Assembly: GCF_003555505.1 (NCBI RefSeq)
Contig: NZ_CP032152.1
Location: 496,001-560,000 of the forward strand
Source: Thermosynechococcus sichuanensis E542
GTDB lineage: Bacteria; Cyanobacteriota; Cyanobacteriia; Thermosynechococcales; Thermosynechococcaceae
Direction: 5' to 3'
Length of the DNA stretch: 64,000 nt
The notes under the pieces were generated by a model, which was given only the letters and a program-made list of their open reading frames with translations, searched no databases and was not told where the DNA came from. Shown piece by piece: positions 17,555 to 27,116 of this stretch. Position 1 is the first letter of the stretch. Each line of letters starts with the position of its first letter. Both the position numbers and the translations under genes were made by a program.

Positions 17555-18086
17555 ATGGGACTCATTAACAACACCTTAAAATCTGCTGGCAAGCTCGATC
17601 CGATTTCCTTGACCTTGTGCATCGTTGGCTCTCGCAAAATTTACCGTGACGATGATTATGCCCAATCCCCATGGCATATTTTTGCCCCAAATTTGAGAAT
17701 TTACGGCTTTGACGCTGATCCAGAGGCCTGTGATGCAGCCAATGCTGCCCTAGAAGCCCAAGGAATCAATTGGTTTGAGCACCACTATCCCCTTGCTCTT
17801 GGCAAAGAAGTGGGCGAATCAACCCTGTACATTACCAATACGGCAACAAAATGCCCATCTACAGACCCCGGCGCATTTATTGAAGCTGGCAGCGATCGCC
17901 GATGCCCTAGACTTTCCTGACTACGCTTTGGAAGTCTTGACGCAACTCACACTTCGGTACGGCGAAACTCCCCAGTGGAACTGCCGTTCTGAAATTTTTG
18001 CCATTTTAGAGCAGGCGAAACCTGTGATCAGTGCTGATATCACTGACCTACCCATTGGGCAAGCGCTGTCTCAGCCAGTACCCTAG
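17555..18086 (+). pseudogene. Broken FkbM-type methyltransferase
   Basis: The first part (17555-17920, 121 codons) opens like an FkbM SAM-dependent methyltransferase: TLCIVGSRKI, then an acidic FDADPEACDAAN motif and a conserved HHYPLALG segment. Similarity stops near ITNTATKC. The reading frame then shifts: a C-terminal segment (HLLKLAAIADALDFPDYALEV and onward) is found in another frame from about 17868 to 18086. The middle of the domain is missing, so this is best read as an internal deletion plus frameshift. It ends tail-to-tail with the TPR gene, overlapping by 4 bases. Confidence 0.7.
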
Positions 18087-18994
18087 CCCTGCGGCAAAAG
18101 GCGGCGGCTAAACTGCTGAATTTCCTCGCGAATGCCCCGTGGCAATTGGTTTTGTTTGGCGAGGGCTTGCTGGAAGTATTGCTGTGCTTGGGATCGGTTG
18201 CCACTGGCAGCTAAAATTTGCGCTTTCAAATAAAGGAGTTCTGGATTGTTGGGAGCCACAGCCAAGGCTTGATCAATGGCACTTAAGGCTTGCGGCCATT
18301 GCTGGCGATCGCGATAGGCCAAGGCCAAGCCTCGATAACTCAAGTAATTGGGAGCAGCGTAGGTTTGCAGGGTTTGAATTGCTCGATCCATGCTGACAAA
18401 ACCGACATTACTGGCAATCCCCCACTCCATAAAGCCCCGCACCAGATTCAATTCTGGATCGCGAGGATTGACCGCTTCGGCTCGCCCCACATGATCAAGA
18501 ACTCGCTGTACCCGCAACAGAGCGGCGGGAGCACCAGCCACAGGCCCCGATCCGGCATTGGAGATTTCATAGCCGGCCATCAGGAAATGCCCCACGGCTT
18601 GATAGAGATTGCCCCGCAGGGGATCGCGGCTCGTGAGGGCTTGGGCAGCACGCAGGGTCTCCTCAGCATAGCGTTTGTACCCTGCCCAGTCTTCATTGAG
18701 ATAGGCAATGGCGGCAGCCAAGGTCAGGGTGAGGGGTTCACGGCGATCGCGCTCCAAAGCAGCCGGCAGTAACTCTTTCCCTTTGACATAGTTACCATCG
18801 CGAAAGAGAGCCACAAAAACGGCTTCCGTTTGATCGGAAATGGGTCGTGCTTGCGATCCGCTGCGGAAAGGATCCCCCGCAAGGGCAGCCGTACTCAGTA
18901 CCCAAGGGGCGATCGCTCCACTAAGATAGAGAGCAAAGCGTTGCCACAGGCGCCATTGACGTGTTTGCACGGTCGTTACCTCCGGAGTCTGCAT
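18083..18994 (-). CDS. Exported TPR-repeat protein
   Basis: 303 residues. A signal-peptide-like stretch (about residues 20-40, ending STAALA) precedes a helical domain. At least two TPR units lie near residues 215-285 (WPQALSAIDQALAVAPNNPELLYLKAQIL and following). It resembles cyanobacterial Sll0558-type proteins of unknown role. ATG 18994 is only one base from the divergent TTG start at 18996; GTG at 18970 (residue 9) would give a shorter and equally plausible leader. Confidence 0.8.
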   Translation of the reverse strand: MQTPEVTTVQTRQWRLWQRFALYLSGAIAPWVLSTAALAGDPFRSGSQARPISDQTEAVFVALFRDGNYVKGKELLPAALERDRREPLTLTLAAAIAYLNEDWAGYKRYAEETLRAAQALTSRDPLRGNLYQAVGHFLMAGYEISNAGSGPVAGAPAALLRVQRVLDHVGRAEAVNPRDPELNLVRGFMEWGIASNVGFVSMDRAIQTLQTYAAPNYLSYRGLALAYRDRQQWPQALSAIDQALAVAPNNPELLYLKAQILAASGNRSQAQQYFQQALAKQNQLPRGIREEIQQFSRRLLPQG

Positions 18995-18995
18995 C

Positions 18996-19661
18996 TTGTT
19001 TTCGGTTCACCATCTCAGCTACCACCCCGCTGCCACCCCTCAGCCCATCTTGCGGGACATTAACTTAGACTTGGGTATGGCTGAACTGGGATTAATTATC
19101 GGACCTAGTGGATCCGGCAAGACCACCCTACTAGAGATTTTAGCGGGCTTGGCCACCCCCAGTCGGGGAGTCATTCGCTGGCAGGATCAGGTTCTTACAC
19201 CCGATCATTTACAACAGTTGGCCGGATTGGTCTTTCAGTTCCCGGATCGCTACTTCTGTGGCAGCACCATTCTCGAAGAACTGCGCTTTGGTCACCCGGA
19301 AATTCCCTACGAAAACTTTTACCGCGCCCTTGCCGATGTTGGCCTAGAGCATCTACCTTTGCACACCCGCCCCGAATCCCTCAGTGGCGGTCAGCAGCGT
19401 CGCCTTGCTCTCGCTGTGCAACTGGTGCGCCAACCCTACCTGCTCTTGCTCGATGAACCCACAGCGGGTCTGGATTGGTCAATGCGCCGCCAATTGGTAC
19501 AGGTGCTGCGCCGCCTCAAGGAACACTGGAGCCTGCTGGTGGTCACCCATGAAGCGACGGAACTGCGGGAGATTAGCGATCGCACTTGGCGCTTGGAAAA
19601 TGGTTGTCTGGTGCCACTGACTTCCCATCAGTCAAGTCCTGTAATAAGTTTTAATACTTAG
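18996..19661 (+). CDS. ECF/CbiO-like ABC ATPase (plant ABCI11-like)
   Basis: 221-residue ATP-binding subunit. Walker A (GPSGSGKTT) near residue 36, Q-loop VFQFPDRYF followed by STILEELRFG (a CbiO/EcfA pattern), signature LSGGQQRRLALA and Walker B LLLLDEPTAGLD are all intact. It has no neighbouring permease. The plant plastid protein ABCI11 (NAP14) is a solitary ATPase of this kind, proposed to work with the EcfT-like ABCI12; a solitary EcfT is found here at 34.3 kb. Start is TTG at 18996, one base from the divergent TPR gene; a later start is possible but would cut into the first strand. Confidence 0.82.
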   Translation: MFSVHHLSYHPAATPQPILRDINLDLGMAELGLIIGPSGSGKTTLLEILAGLATPSRGVIRWQDQVLTPDHLQQLAGLVFQFPDRYFCGSTILEELRFGHPEIPYENFYRALADVGLEHLPLHTRPESLSGGQQRRLALAVQLVRQPYLLLLDEPTAGLDWSMRRQLVQVLRRLKEHWSLLVVTHEATELREISDRTWRLENGCLVPLTSHQSSPVISFNT

Positions 19662-19888
19662 GTAGCAAAACTTTGCAATTTGTTACCACAGGGGCGCAAA
19701 GTCGCTCCACAGCTTGATTTTCTGCTACAACCACAAAAGGTATAGCCCTTCTTGCAAGGATGGAAAACCTGCACCACCGTGCAAGCCGGTGTTAGGACAG
19801 CACCGCCTTTATGTCCTCCATCGTTTTCCCACAGGGCTGTATATCCCACTTGGGGTTTGGTCTCGATCGTTACAAGGAGTTTGAACGC

Positions 19889-22800
19889 ATGTTCACCCAC
19901 GTCAAGTCCACGATTCGGCATATCGCGCCAGCGGCGTTGAATGGGCGATCGCTGTTGCGAGTGGTGTATGTGGTACTTGAAGCCCAATACCAGAGCGCGC
20001 TGTCGGCAGCGGTTCGCAGCATTAACGACACCCATCCACAGGTGGCCATTGAAATCAGTGGCTATCTCCTTGAGGAACTGCGCAATCCCGAAAACTATGC
20101 CGCCTTCTGTGAAGACGTGGCGCGGGCGAATGTGTTTATTGCCTCCCTCATCTTTATTGAGGACTTAGCCGATAAGGTGGTCGAAGCCGTTCAGCCCTAT
20201 CGCGATCGCCTCGATGTGGCAGTTGTTTTCCCCTCCTTGCCACAGGTCATGCGCCTCAACAAAATGGGCAGCTTTTCCCTAGCGCAAATTGGCCAGTCCA
20301 AGAGCGTCATTGCCAACTTCATGAAGAAGCGCAAGGAGAAATCGGGTGCCGGCTTCCAAGATGCCATGCTCAAACTCCTGCGAACCCTGCCCCAAGTCCT
20401 GAAGTACCTCCCCATTGACAAAGCACAGGATGCCCGCAACTTCATGCTCAGCTTCCAGTACTGGCTGGGGGGGTCGCCAGAAAATCTGCAAAACTTCCTG
20501 CTGATGCTGGCCGATCGCTACGTCTTCAAAGGTCAGCCAAACAGCCACCTCAGCTACCAAGAACCGGTCACCTACCCCGACACTGGTATTTGGCACCCCC
20601 TTGCACCGCAGATGTTTGAGGATCTCAAGGAGTACCTCAACTGGTTCAACAGTCGCCGCGATATTGGCGCTGATCTTAAAGATCCCCTTGTGCCCACCAT
20701 CGGCCTGCTGTTGCAGCGTACCCACCTTGTCACCGGTGATGACGCCCATTATGTCGCCATTGTGCAAGAATTTGAATCCCAAGGGGCGCGGGTGATTCCC
20801 GTCTTCTCCGGCGGGCTGGACTTTTCGACGCCACTGGAAAAATTCTTCTACGATCCCATCAACCCTGAGAAACCCATTGTTGACACTGTGGTGTCTCTAA
20901 CGGGATTTGCCCTTGTGGGCGGCCCTGCCAAGCAGGATCATGCTAAAGCAGTGGCAGCACTGAAAAAGCTCAACCGTCCCTACATGGTGACCCTGCCCTT
21001 GGTGTTTCAAACCACTGAGGAATGGGAGGACAGTGATCTGGGGCTGCACCCCATTCAAGTGGCGCTGCAAATTGCCCTCCCCGAACTGGATGGTGCCATT
21101 GAGCCAATTATTCTTTCGGGTCGTGATGGCATGACCGGCAAGGCGATCGCCCTGCAAGACCGCGTGGAAATGATTGTGCAGCGGGCACTAAAGTGGGCGA
21201 ATCTGCGCCGCAAGCCCAAAGTGCAAAAGAAAGTCGCCATCACCATCTTTAGCTTCCCGCCGGATAAGGGCAACGTCGGTACGGCTGCCTACTTGGATGT
21301 CTTTGGCTCCATCTACAAAGTCATGGAAGCCCTGAAAAACAATGGCTATGACGTGCAGGACATGCCAGAGAGTGCCGAAGCCCTGATGCAGGACATTCTC
21401 CACGACGCCCGTGCCCAAGTGGGGAGTCCTGAACTTAATATTGCCTACCGCATGAGTGTGCCGGAATACGAGCGCCTGACCCCCTACGCCAAACGCCTTG
21501 AAGAAAACTGGGGCAAACCGCCGGGGCACCTCAACAGTGATGGCCAAAACCTGCTCATCTACGGTAAAGCCTACGGCAATGTCTTTATTGGGGTACAGCC
21601 CACCTTTGGTTACGAGGGGGATCCCATGCGGTTGCTCTTTTCTCGCTCCGCCAGTCCCCACCACGGTTTTGCTGCCTACTACACCTTCCTGAACCACATT
21701 TGGCAGGCGGATGCGGTGCTTCACTTTGGCACCCATGGGTCTTTGGAGTTTATGCCGGGTAAACAGATGGGCATGTCTGGGGATTGCTACCCCGATAATC
21801 TCATTGGCTGTATTCCCAACCTCTACTACTACGCCGCCAATAACCCCTCCGAAGCCACCATTGCCAAGCGCCGCAGCTACGCCAACACCATTAGCTACCT
21901 CACCCCGCCGGCGGAGAATGCTGGTCTCTACAAAGGGCTACGGGAACTCAGCGATCTCATTGGCTCCTACCAAACCCTGAAAGATAGTGGTCGGGGGGTT
22001 CAGATTGTCAACACGATCATGGACAAGTGCCGCATGGTCAATCTCGATCAAGATGTGGCTCTCCCCGATAAGGACGCGGCCGATCTCAGTGCCGAGGAGC
22101 GGGATACCCTCGTGGGCAAGGTCTATATCAAGCTGATGGAGATTGAAAGCCGCCTCTTGCCCTGTGGCCTGCACGTGATTGGTAAGCCGCCAACAACAGA
22201 AGAAGCGGTGGCTACGTTGGTGAACATTGCCAGCTTGGATCGTCCTGAGGACGGCATTAAGAGCTTGCCCCGGCTGATTGCCGAGAGCCTAGGACGGGAC
22301 ATTGACGAAATCTATCAGAATAGCGATCGCGGGATATTGGCGGACGTTGAACTGCTGCGCCAAATTAACGAAGCCACCCGTGCTGCCGTCAGTGCCCTTG
22401 TCCAAGCCCAAGCCGATGCCGATGGTCGTGTATCGCGGGTCTCGAAGCTGAACTTCTTTAACATGGGGCGCAAAGAGCCATGGATTGAATCCCTCCATGG
22501 AGCGGGCTATACCCAAGTGGATGCCGCTGCCCTCAAGCCTCTCATGGAATACCTCGAATTCTGTTTGCAGCAAATCGTCGCTGACAATGAACTGGGGGCA
22601 TTACTGCAAGCCCTTGAGGGTGAGTACATTCTCCCTGGCCCTGGTGGCGATCCCATTCGCAATCCTGAGGTCTTGCCGACGGGCAAAAATATCCACGCCT
22701 TGGATCCGCAAGCAATTCCCACGGCTGCTGCTGTGCAGTCCGCCAAAGTCGTGGTCGATCGCCTTCTAGCGCGGCAAAAAGCAGAAAACAACAACCAATG

Positions 22801-23869
22801 GCCAGAAACCATCGCCATGGTGCTCTGGGGCACAGACAATATCAAAACCTATGGCGAGTCCCTTGCCCAAGTGTTGTGGCTAGTGGGGGCACGTCCGTTA
22901 CCCGACTCCTTAGGGCGGGTCAACAAGGTGGAACTGATTCCGTTGGAGGAGCTAGGACGGCCACGCATTGATGTTGTCGTCAACTGTTCAGGGGTCTTCC
23001 GCGATCTCTTTATCAACCAAATGGCACTCATTGACCGCGCCATCAAGATGGCTGCCGAAGCCGATGAACCCCTTGAGCTGAACTTTATCCGCAAACACGC
23101 CCTGCAACAGGCCTCAGAATTGGGCATTGACCTGCGCCAAGCGGCCACACGGGTCTTCAGCAATGCCTCCGGTTCCTATGCAGCCAATGTCAACCTAGCG
23201 GTGGAAAATAGCTCTTGGGAACAGGAGTCGGAACTTCAGGATATGTATCTCTCCCGTAAGTCCTTTGCCTTCTCGGCGGATTCGCCGGGGACAATGCAGC
23301 AGGCGCGGGAACTCTTTGAAACCGCCCTCAAAACAGTGGATGTGACCTTCCAAAACCTTGACTCCTCAGAAATCAGCCTCACGGATGTCAGCCACTACTT
23401 TGACTCGGATCCGACCAAGCTGGTGGGGGCACTGCGAGCTGACGGCAAGCAACCCAAGGCCTATATTGCCGATACCACCACAGCCAATGCTCAAGTGCGT
23501 ACCCTCTCAGAAACCGTTCGCCTCGACAGCCGCACTAAGCTGCTGAATCCCAAGTGGTATGAGGGGATGCTCTCCCACGGCTACGAAGGGGTGCGCGAGA
23601 TCTCGAAGCGGCTCGTGAACACAATGGGCTGGTCGGCGACGGCAGGAGCTGTGGATAACTGGGTCTATGAGGAGGCCAATGCCACGTTTATTCTCGATGA
23701 GCAGATGCGGCAGCGGCTTTTGAATACCAACCCCCACTCCTTCCGCAAAATGGTCAGCACCTTCCTCGAACTCCACGGCCGTGGCTACTGGGAGACCAGT
23801 GAAGCCAATCTGGAATTGCTGCGGCAACTCTATCAAGAGGTCGAGGACAAAATTGAGGGGGTTGAGTAA
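19889..23869 (+). CDS. chlH: Magnesium chelatase subunit H
   Basis: 1326 residues, the large porphyrin-binding subunit that with ChlI and ChlD inserts Mg into protoporphyrin IX, the first committed step of chlorophyll synthesis. Full CobN/BchH-type length. The start chosen is ATG 19889 ([12 protein letters not shown]), which matches the usual ChlH N-terminus and has AAGGAG at 19874-19879; a TTG/ATG-rich extension upstream to 19811 is not family-like. An intrinsic terminator follows at 23891. chlI and chlD are not in the window. Confidence 0.97.
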   Translation: MFTHVKSTIRHIAPAALNGRSLLRVVYVVLEAQYQSALSAAVRSINDTHPQVAIEISGYLLEELRNPENYAAFCEDVARANVFIASLIFIEDLADKVVEAVQPYRDRLDVAVVFPSLPQVMRLNKMGSFSLAQIGQSKSVIANFMKKRKEKSGAGFQDAMLKLLRTLPQVLKYLPIDKAQDARNFMLSFQYWLGGSPENLQNFLLMLADRYVFKGQPNSHLSYQEPVTYPDTGIWHPLAPQMFEDLKEYLNWFNSRRDIGADLKDPLVPTIGLLLQRTHLVTGDDAHYVAIVQEFESQGARVIPVFSGGLDFSTPLEKFFYDPINPEKPIVDTVVSLTGFALVGGPAKQDHAKAVAALKKLNRPYMVTLPLVFQTTEEWEDSDLGLHPIQVALQIALPELDGAIEPIILSGRDGMTGKAIALQDRVEMIVQRALKWANLRRKPKVQKKVAITIFSFPPDKGNVGTAAYLDVFGSIYKVMEALKNNGYDVQDMPESAEALMQDILHDARAQVGSPELNIAYRMSVPEYERLTPYAKRLEENWGKPPGHLNSDGQNLLIYGKAYGNVFIGVQPTFGYEGDPMRLLFSRSASPHHGFAAYYTFLNHIWQADAVLHFGTHGSLEFMPGKQMGMSGDCYPDNLIGCIPNLYYYAANNPSEATIAKRRSYANTISYLTPPAENAGLYKGLRELSDLIGSYQTLKDSGRGVQIVNTIMDKCRMVNLDQDVALPDKDAADLSAEERDTLVGKVYIKLMEIESRLLPCGLHVIGKPPTTEEAVATLVNIASLDRPEDGIKSLPRLIAESLGRDIDEIYQNSDRGILADVELLRQINEATRAAVSALVQAQADADGRVSRVSKLNFFNMGRKEPWIESLHGAGYTQVDAAALKPLMEYLEFCLQQIVADNELGALLQALEGEYILPGPGGDPIRNPEVLPTGKNIHALDPQAIPTAAAVQSAKVVVDRLLARQKAENNNQWPETIAMVLWGTDNIKTYGESLAQVLWLVGARPLPDSLGRVNKVELIPLEELGRPRIDVVVNCSGVFRDLFINQMALIDRAIKMAAEADEPLELNFIRKHALQQASELGIDLRQAATRVFSNASGSYAANVNLAVENSSWEQESELQDMYLSRKSFAFSADSPGTMQQARELFETALKTVDVTFQNLDSSEISLTDVSHYFDSDPTKLVGALRADGKQPKAYIADTTTANAQVRTLSETVRLDSRTKLLNPKWYEGMLSHGYEGVREISKRLVNTMGWSATAGAVDNWVYEEANATFILDEQMRQRLLNTNPHSFRKMVSTFLELHGRGYWETSEANLELLRQLYQEVEDKIEGVE

Positions 23870-23890
23870 ACAACGTTAATAGGTTGCACG

Positions 23891-23910
23891 GGGGGATCTT
23901 CCCCCTTTTT
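23891..23910 (+). terminator. Intrinsic terminator after chlH
   Basis: A perfect 6-bp stem (GGGGGA at 23891-23896, TCCCCC at 23900-23905) with a three-base loop is followed directly by five T. It lies 21 bases past the chlH stop codon and before the next gene on the same strand. Confidence 0.85.
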
Positions 23911-23994
23911 ATTTGGGTGCAGCGGTGGTCGGAACCCTTCTGATGCCTTGAGCGTCAGACTCCGCAGGATGTTTTTTCTGGGGAGGAGTTGACG

Positions 23995-24306
23995 ATGTTG
24001 AAGACACTGCAAGTCGTTGGCCTATCGTCCTTGACTGGTTTGGCTGTCCTTTCCTTTGCAGATGCCGCCGCTGCCCAACTGAATGTGAATATCAATTTCG
24101 GTGGTTCCCGTCAGCCGGTGTATGTGGTACCGAGTCCCCCCAGCCAACCCGTCTATGTGGTGCCCACCCCGCAAACGCAACCAGTGTATGTGGTACAGCC
24201 AGGAGCGGTTAGGGTTCGATCGCGCCATCACCGCAAAAAGCCCCATCAAAATCAACCGCAGTTTGTGATTCCCACCAATCCTAGTGGGGTGCTGATCACG
24301 TTTTAA
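23995..24306 (+). CDS. Small secreted protein with QPVYVV repeats
   Basis: 103 residues from ATG 23995; TTG 23989 would add two residues. A signal peptide (about residues 1-27, ending ADAAAA) is followed by three tandem units built on QPVYVVP and separated by Ser/Pro/Gln/Thr. A basic His/Lys/Arg segment (RSRHHRKKPHQNQ) and a short hydrophobic end follow. GGGGAGGAG just upstream is a strong ribosome-binding site. No family function is known to me; it is likely periplasmic or cell-surface. Confidence 0.75.
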   Translation: MLKTLQVVGLSSLTGLAVLSFADAAAAQLNVNINFGGSRQPVYVVPSPPSQPVYVVPTPQTQPVYVVQPGAVRVRSRHHRKKPHQNQPQFVIPTNPSGVLITF

Positions 24307-24395
24307 GAATTCCAGCCAGAATTGCTGCCCCTTCTGCTAAGATGGATTTACACATCGGTATTCCGACCGACTTATCGTAGATTAGTAGCAGCATA

Positions 24396-25442
24396 GTGAG
24401 CTGGCGGCGTTTTAGGATTTGGTTTAGTCTGTTTCTACTCGCGGTAGGCCTCAGTGGTCTCACCGCTGCTTGTCAATTTCAGGCCACCCTCCCCGATGGT
24501 CGCCCCGCCGAAGTCAATCTAACCCTCGCGTCGTTTGCAGTGAGCAAGAAGGCGCACGAGGCTATTATGCCTCTGTTTGCCGCCCAATGGGAGCGAGAAC
24601 ACCAACAAAAAGTCCGCTTTCGCACCACCTACGGGCCTTCCGGTCGCCAGTCGCGAGCAGTGATTGATGGCTTAGAGGCCGATATTGTGCACTTGTCCCT
24701 CGGCTTAGATATTGATCGCATTGCCAAAGCAGGGTTAGTTCGTGCCGATTGGTCTAGCCAAGCCCCCCACAACAGCATTGTCACCACTTCTGTCTGTGCC
24801 CTAATTACGCGCGAGGGCAACCCCAAAAATCTGCAAACATGGCAAGACCTACTTCGTGAGGATATTACATTTGTGACTGCGGATCCTAAAACCTCTGGCG
24901 CAGCGCGTTGGAACTTCCTTGCCCTGTGGGGATCCATCACCCAAACAGGGGGAACACCTGAACAAGCACAACAGTTTGTGACTGAGGCCTTTCGCCATGT
25001 GGCTGCCTTACCTCGGGATGGCCGTGAAGCCACCGATGCTTTTCTAAAACAGGGTCAAGGAGATGCCTTGATCAACTATGAAAATGAAGTGATCTTGGCA
25101 CGACAAAAGGGACAAACCCTTTCCTATACGATTCCTCCTGTCAATATCCTGATTGAAAATCCGATCGCCCTTGTGGACAAGTATGTCGATAAGCATGGCA
25201 CACGGGAGGTGGCCCAGGCCTACATTGATTTTCTCTACACCCCCCAAGCCCAAGAAATTTTTGCGCAGTATGGTTTCCGACCGGTGGATGCTACTGTCCT
25301 TGCTGCCCATCAGCAGGAGTTTCCGCCGGTGCCCACTCTCTTTACCGTGGCGGATTTAGGGGGATGGGACAAGGTGCAAGCGCAATTTTTTGCCAATGGT
25401 GCCCTGTTTGATCAAATTCAGCAGGAGAATCGAGCCTCATGA
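24396..25442 (+). CDS. sbpA: Sulfate-binding protein SbpA
   Basis: 348 residues, the periplasmic sulfate receptor of the SulT importer. A lipobox-like LTAAC near residue 22-26 suggests lipid anchoring. Family motifs are TYGPSGRQSRAVIDGLEADIV, KTSGAARWNFLALWG and ENEVILARQKG. Start is GTG 24396. It overlaps cysT by 4 bases. No cysA ATPase gene follows cysW, so the ATPase must be encoded elsewhere. Confidence 0.95.
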   Translation: MSWRRFRIWFSLFLLAVGLSGLTAACQFQATLPDGRPAEVNLTLASFAVSKKAHEAIMPLFAAQWEREHQQKVRFRTTYGPSGRQSRAVIDGLEADIVHLSLGLDIDRIAKAGLVRADWSSQAPHNSIVTTSVCALITREGNPKNLQTWQDLLREDITFVTADPKTSGAARWNFLALWGSITQTGGTPEQAQQFVTEAFRHVAALPRDGREATDAFLKQGQGDALINYENEVILARQKGQTLSYTIPPVNILIENPIALVDKYVDKHGTREVAQAYIDFLYTPQAQEIFAQYGFRPVDATVLAAHQQEFPPVPTLFTVADLGGWDKVQAQFFANGALFDQIQQENRAS

Positions 25443-26290
25443 TCACCACAAACCCCATCCCTGCGGCCTTCTCTCCTAAAAAACAGCGCTGGCAGTTCCC
25501 TTGGGTCTGGAGAATCACCGTCTTTTACCTACTGGTGATGCTGGCTGTGCCCATTGCTGCCCTCTTTAGCCGTGCCAGTAGTGCCGGACCACTGCATTTT
25601 TGGCAGGTGGCCACGCGGGCGATCGCCCTTTCCGCCTATGAAGTCACGTTTGTGACTGCCCTTGTCGCAGCGCTGATCAATGGCGTCTTTGGTACCCTGA
25701 TTGCTTGGGTGCTGGTGCGCTATTCCTTTCCGGGGAAGCGCTTCTTTGATGCCGTCGTGGATCTACCTTTTGCATTGCCAACGGCGGTGGCCGGTCTCAC
25801 CCTAGCCACGGTTTATAGCGAAAATGGCTGGATTGGTAGCCTAGTAGCTCCCTTCGGAATTAGAATTGCCTTTACCCGCTGGGGGGTAGCAGTGGCGATG
25901 CTTTTTATTTCGCTGCCCTTCGTCATTCGTACGGTTCAGCCAGTCCTTACGGAAATGGAAAAGGATGTGGAGGAGGCTGCATGGTCGCTCGGTGCTACCC
26001 ATGCTCAGACCTTCTGGCGAGTGATTTTGCCGCCTTTAATGCCCGCCATTCTGACGGGGGTGGCTCTAGGCTTTTCACGCGCCGTAGGGGAATTTGGTTC
26101 GGTTGTGATTATTTCCTCCAACACCCCCTTTCGCGACTTGATTGCTTCGGTGCTGGTGTTTCAGAGCTTGGAGCAGTACGACTATGAGGCAGCCACCATT
26201 ATTGGTACGGTAATGCTCTTGGTGTCCTTGGCAATTTTATTTTTGATTAACCTGCTGCAAGCATGGGGGCGGCGCTATGCGGAGCGTTAA
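25439..26290 (+). CDS. cysT: Sulfate ABC transporter permease CysT
   Basis: 283 residues with six predicted membrane helices. The cytoplasmic EAA loop that docks the ATPase is visible (EEAAWSLGATHAQTFWRV). It starts inside the last codons of sbpA and overlaps cysW by 14 bases, so the three genes form one tightly coupled operon. Confidence 0.95.
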   Translation: MITTNPIPAAFSPKKQRWQFPWVWRITVFYLLVMLAVPIAALFSRASSAGPLHFWQVATRAIALSAYEVTFVTALVAALINGVFGTLIAWVLVRYSFPGKRFFDAVVDLPFALPTAVAGLTLATVYSENGWIGSLVAPFGIRIAFTRWGVAVAMLFISLPFVIRTVQPVLTEMEKDVEEAAWSLGATHAQTFWRVILPPLMPAILTGVALGFSRAVGEFGSVVIISSNTPFRDLIASVLVFQSLEQYDYEAATIIGTVMLLVSLAILFLINLLQAWGRRYAER

Positions 26291-27116
26291 ACCCTCGCCC
26301 ACCCAAGAAAAGCCGTGGCTGCACGCCCTTTTGATTGTCATTGCTATCGGCTACTTAGCCTTGGTGCTTTTGATTCCAGCGGCCAATGTCCTTTTCCAAG
26401 CCTTTCACAAGGGAGTCCTGCCCTTTCTGGAAAATTTGCTGGAGCCAGATTTTCTGCATGCGGTGTGGCTGACGTTTGCCCTTGCCTTGGTAGTCGTGCC
26501 CTTAAACACGGTCTTTGGCCTCTGTGCCGCTTGGGCGATCGCCCGCCATCGCTTTCCGGGCCGCACCCTGTTGCTCAGCATGATTGACTTACCCTTTTCC
26601 ATCTCCCCCGTTGTTGCCGGACTGATGCTCGTACTGGTCTATGGCCGCAATGGCTGGTTTGGCGGCTGGCTGCAAGCTTTAGATATTCGCGTTATTTTCT
26701 CTTTTCCGGGGATGGTGCTGGCAACGGCCTTTGTGAGTTTGCCCTTTGTGGCGCGAGAAGTCATCCCTGTCCTAGAAGAAATTGGCACTGAGCAGGAGGA
26801 AGCCGCAAAAACCCTAGGCGCCAATGAGTGGCAAACCTTTTGGCGAGTCACCCTGCCCAATATCCGCTGGGGGCTGCTCTATGGGGTCTTGTTGACCAAT
26901 GCGCGGGTAATGGGGGAGTTTGGCGCAGTGGCAGTGGTTTCTGGTAATGTGGCGGGTTTGACGCAAACCCTGCCCCTCTTTGTGGAAGATGCCTACAAAA
27001 ACTACAACACAGAGTCGGCCTACGCCGCAGCCGTGATCCTTGGTCTCTTGGCCTTGGTGACACTGGTGGTGAAGGAAATTTTAGAGCGCAAAACCGGCAT
27101 CAAGCCCAATGCTTAG
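26277..27116 (+). CDS. cysW: Sulfate ABC transporter permease CysW
   Basis: 279 residues, second permease of the sulfate importer, with six helices and an EAA loop (EEAAKTLGANEWQTFWRV). It pairs with CysT to form the membrane channel. The 3' end overlaps homoserine dehydrogenase by 4 bases, tail to tail. Confidence 0.95.
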   Translation: MRSVKPSPTQEKPWLHALLIVIAIGYLALVLLIPAANVLFQAFHKGVLPFLENLLEPDFLHAVWLTFALALVVVPLNTVFGLCAAWAIARHRFPGRTLLLSMIDLPFSISPVVAGLMLVLVYGRNGWFGGWLQALDIRVIFSFPGMVLATAFVSLPFVAREVIPVLEEIGTEQEEAAKTLGANEWQTFWRVTLPNIRWGLLYGVLLTNARVMGEFGAVAVVSGNVAGLTQTLPLFVEDAYKNYNTESAYAAAVILGLLALVTLVVKEILERKTGIKPNA

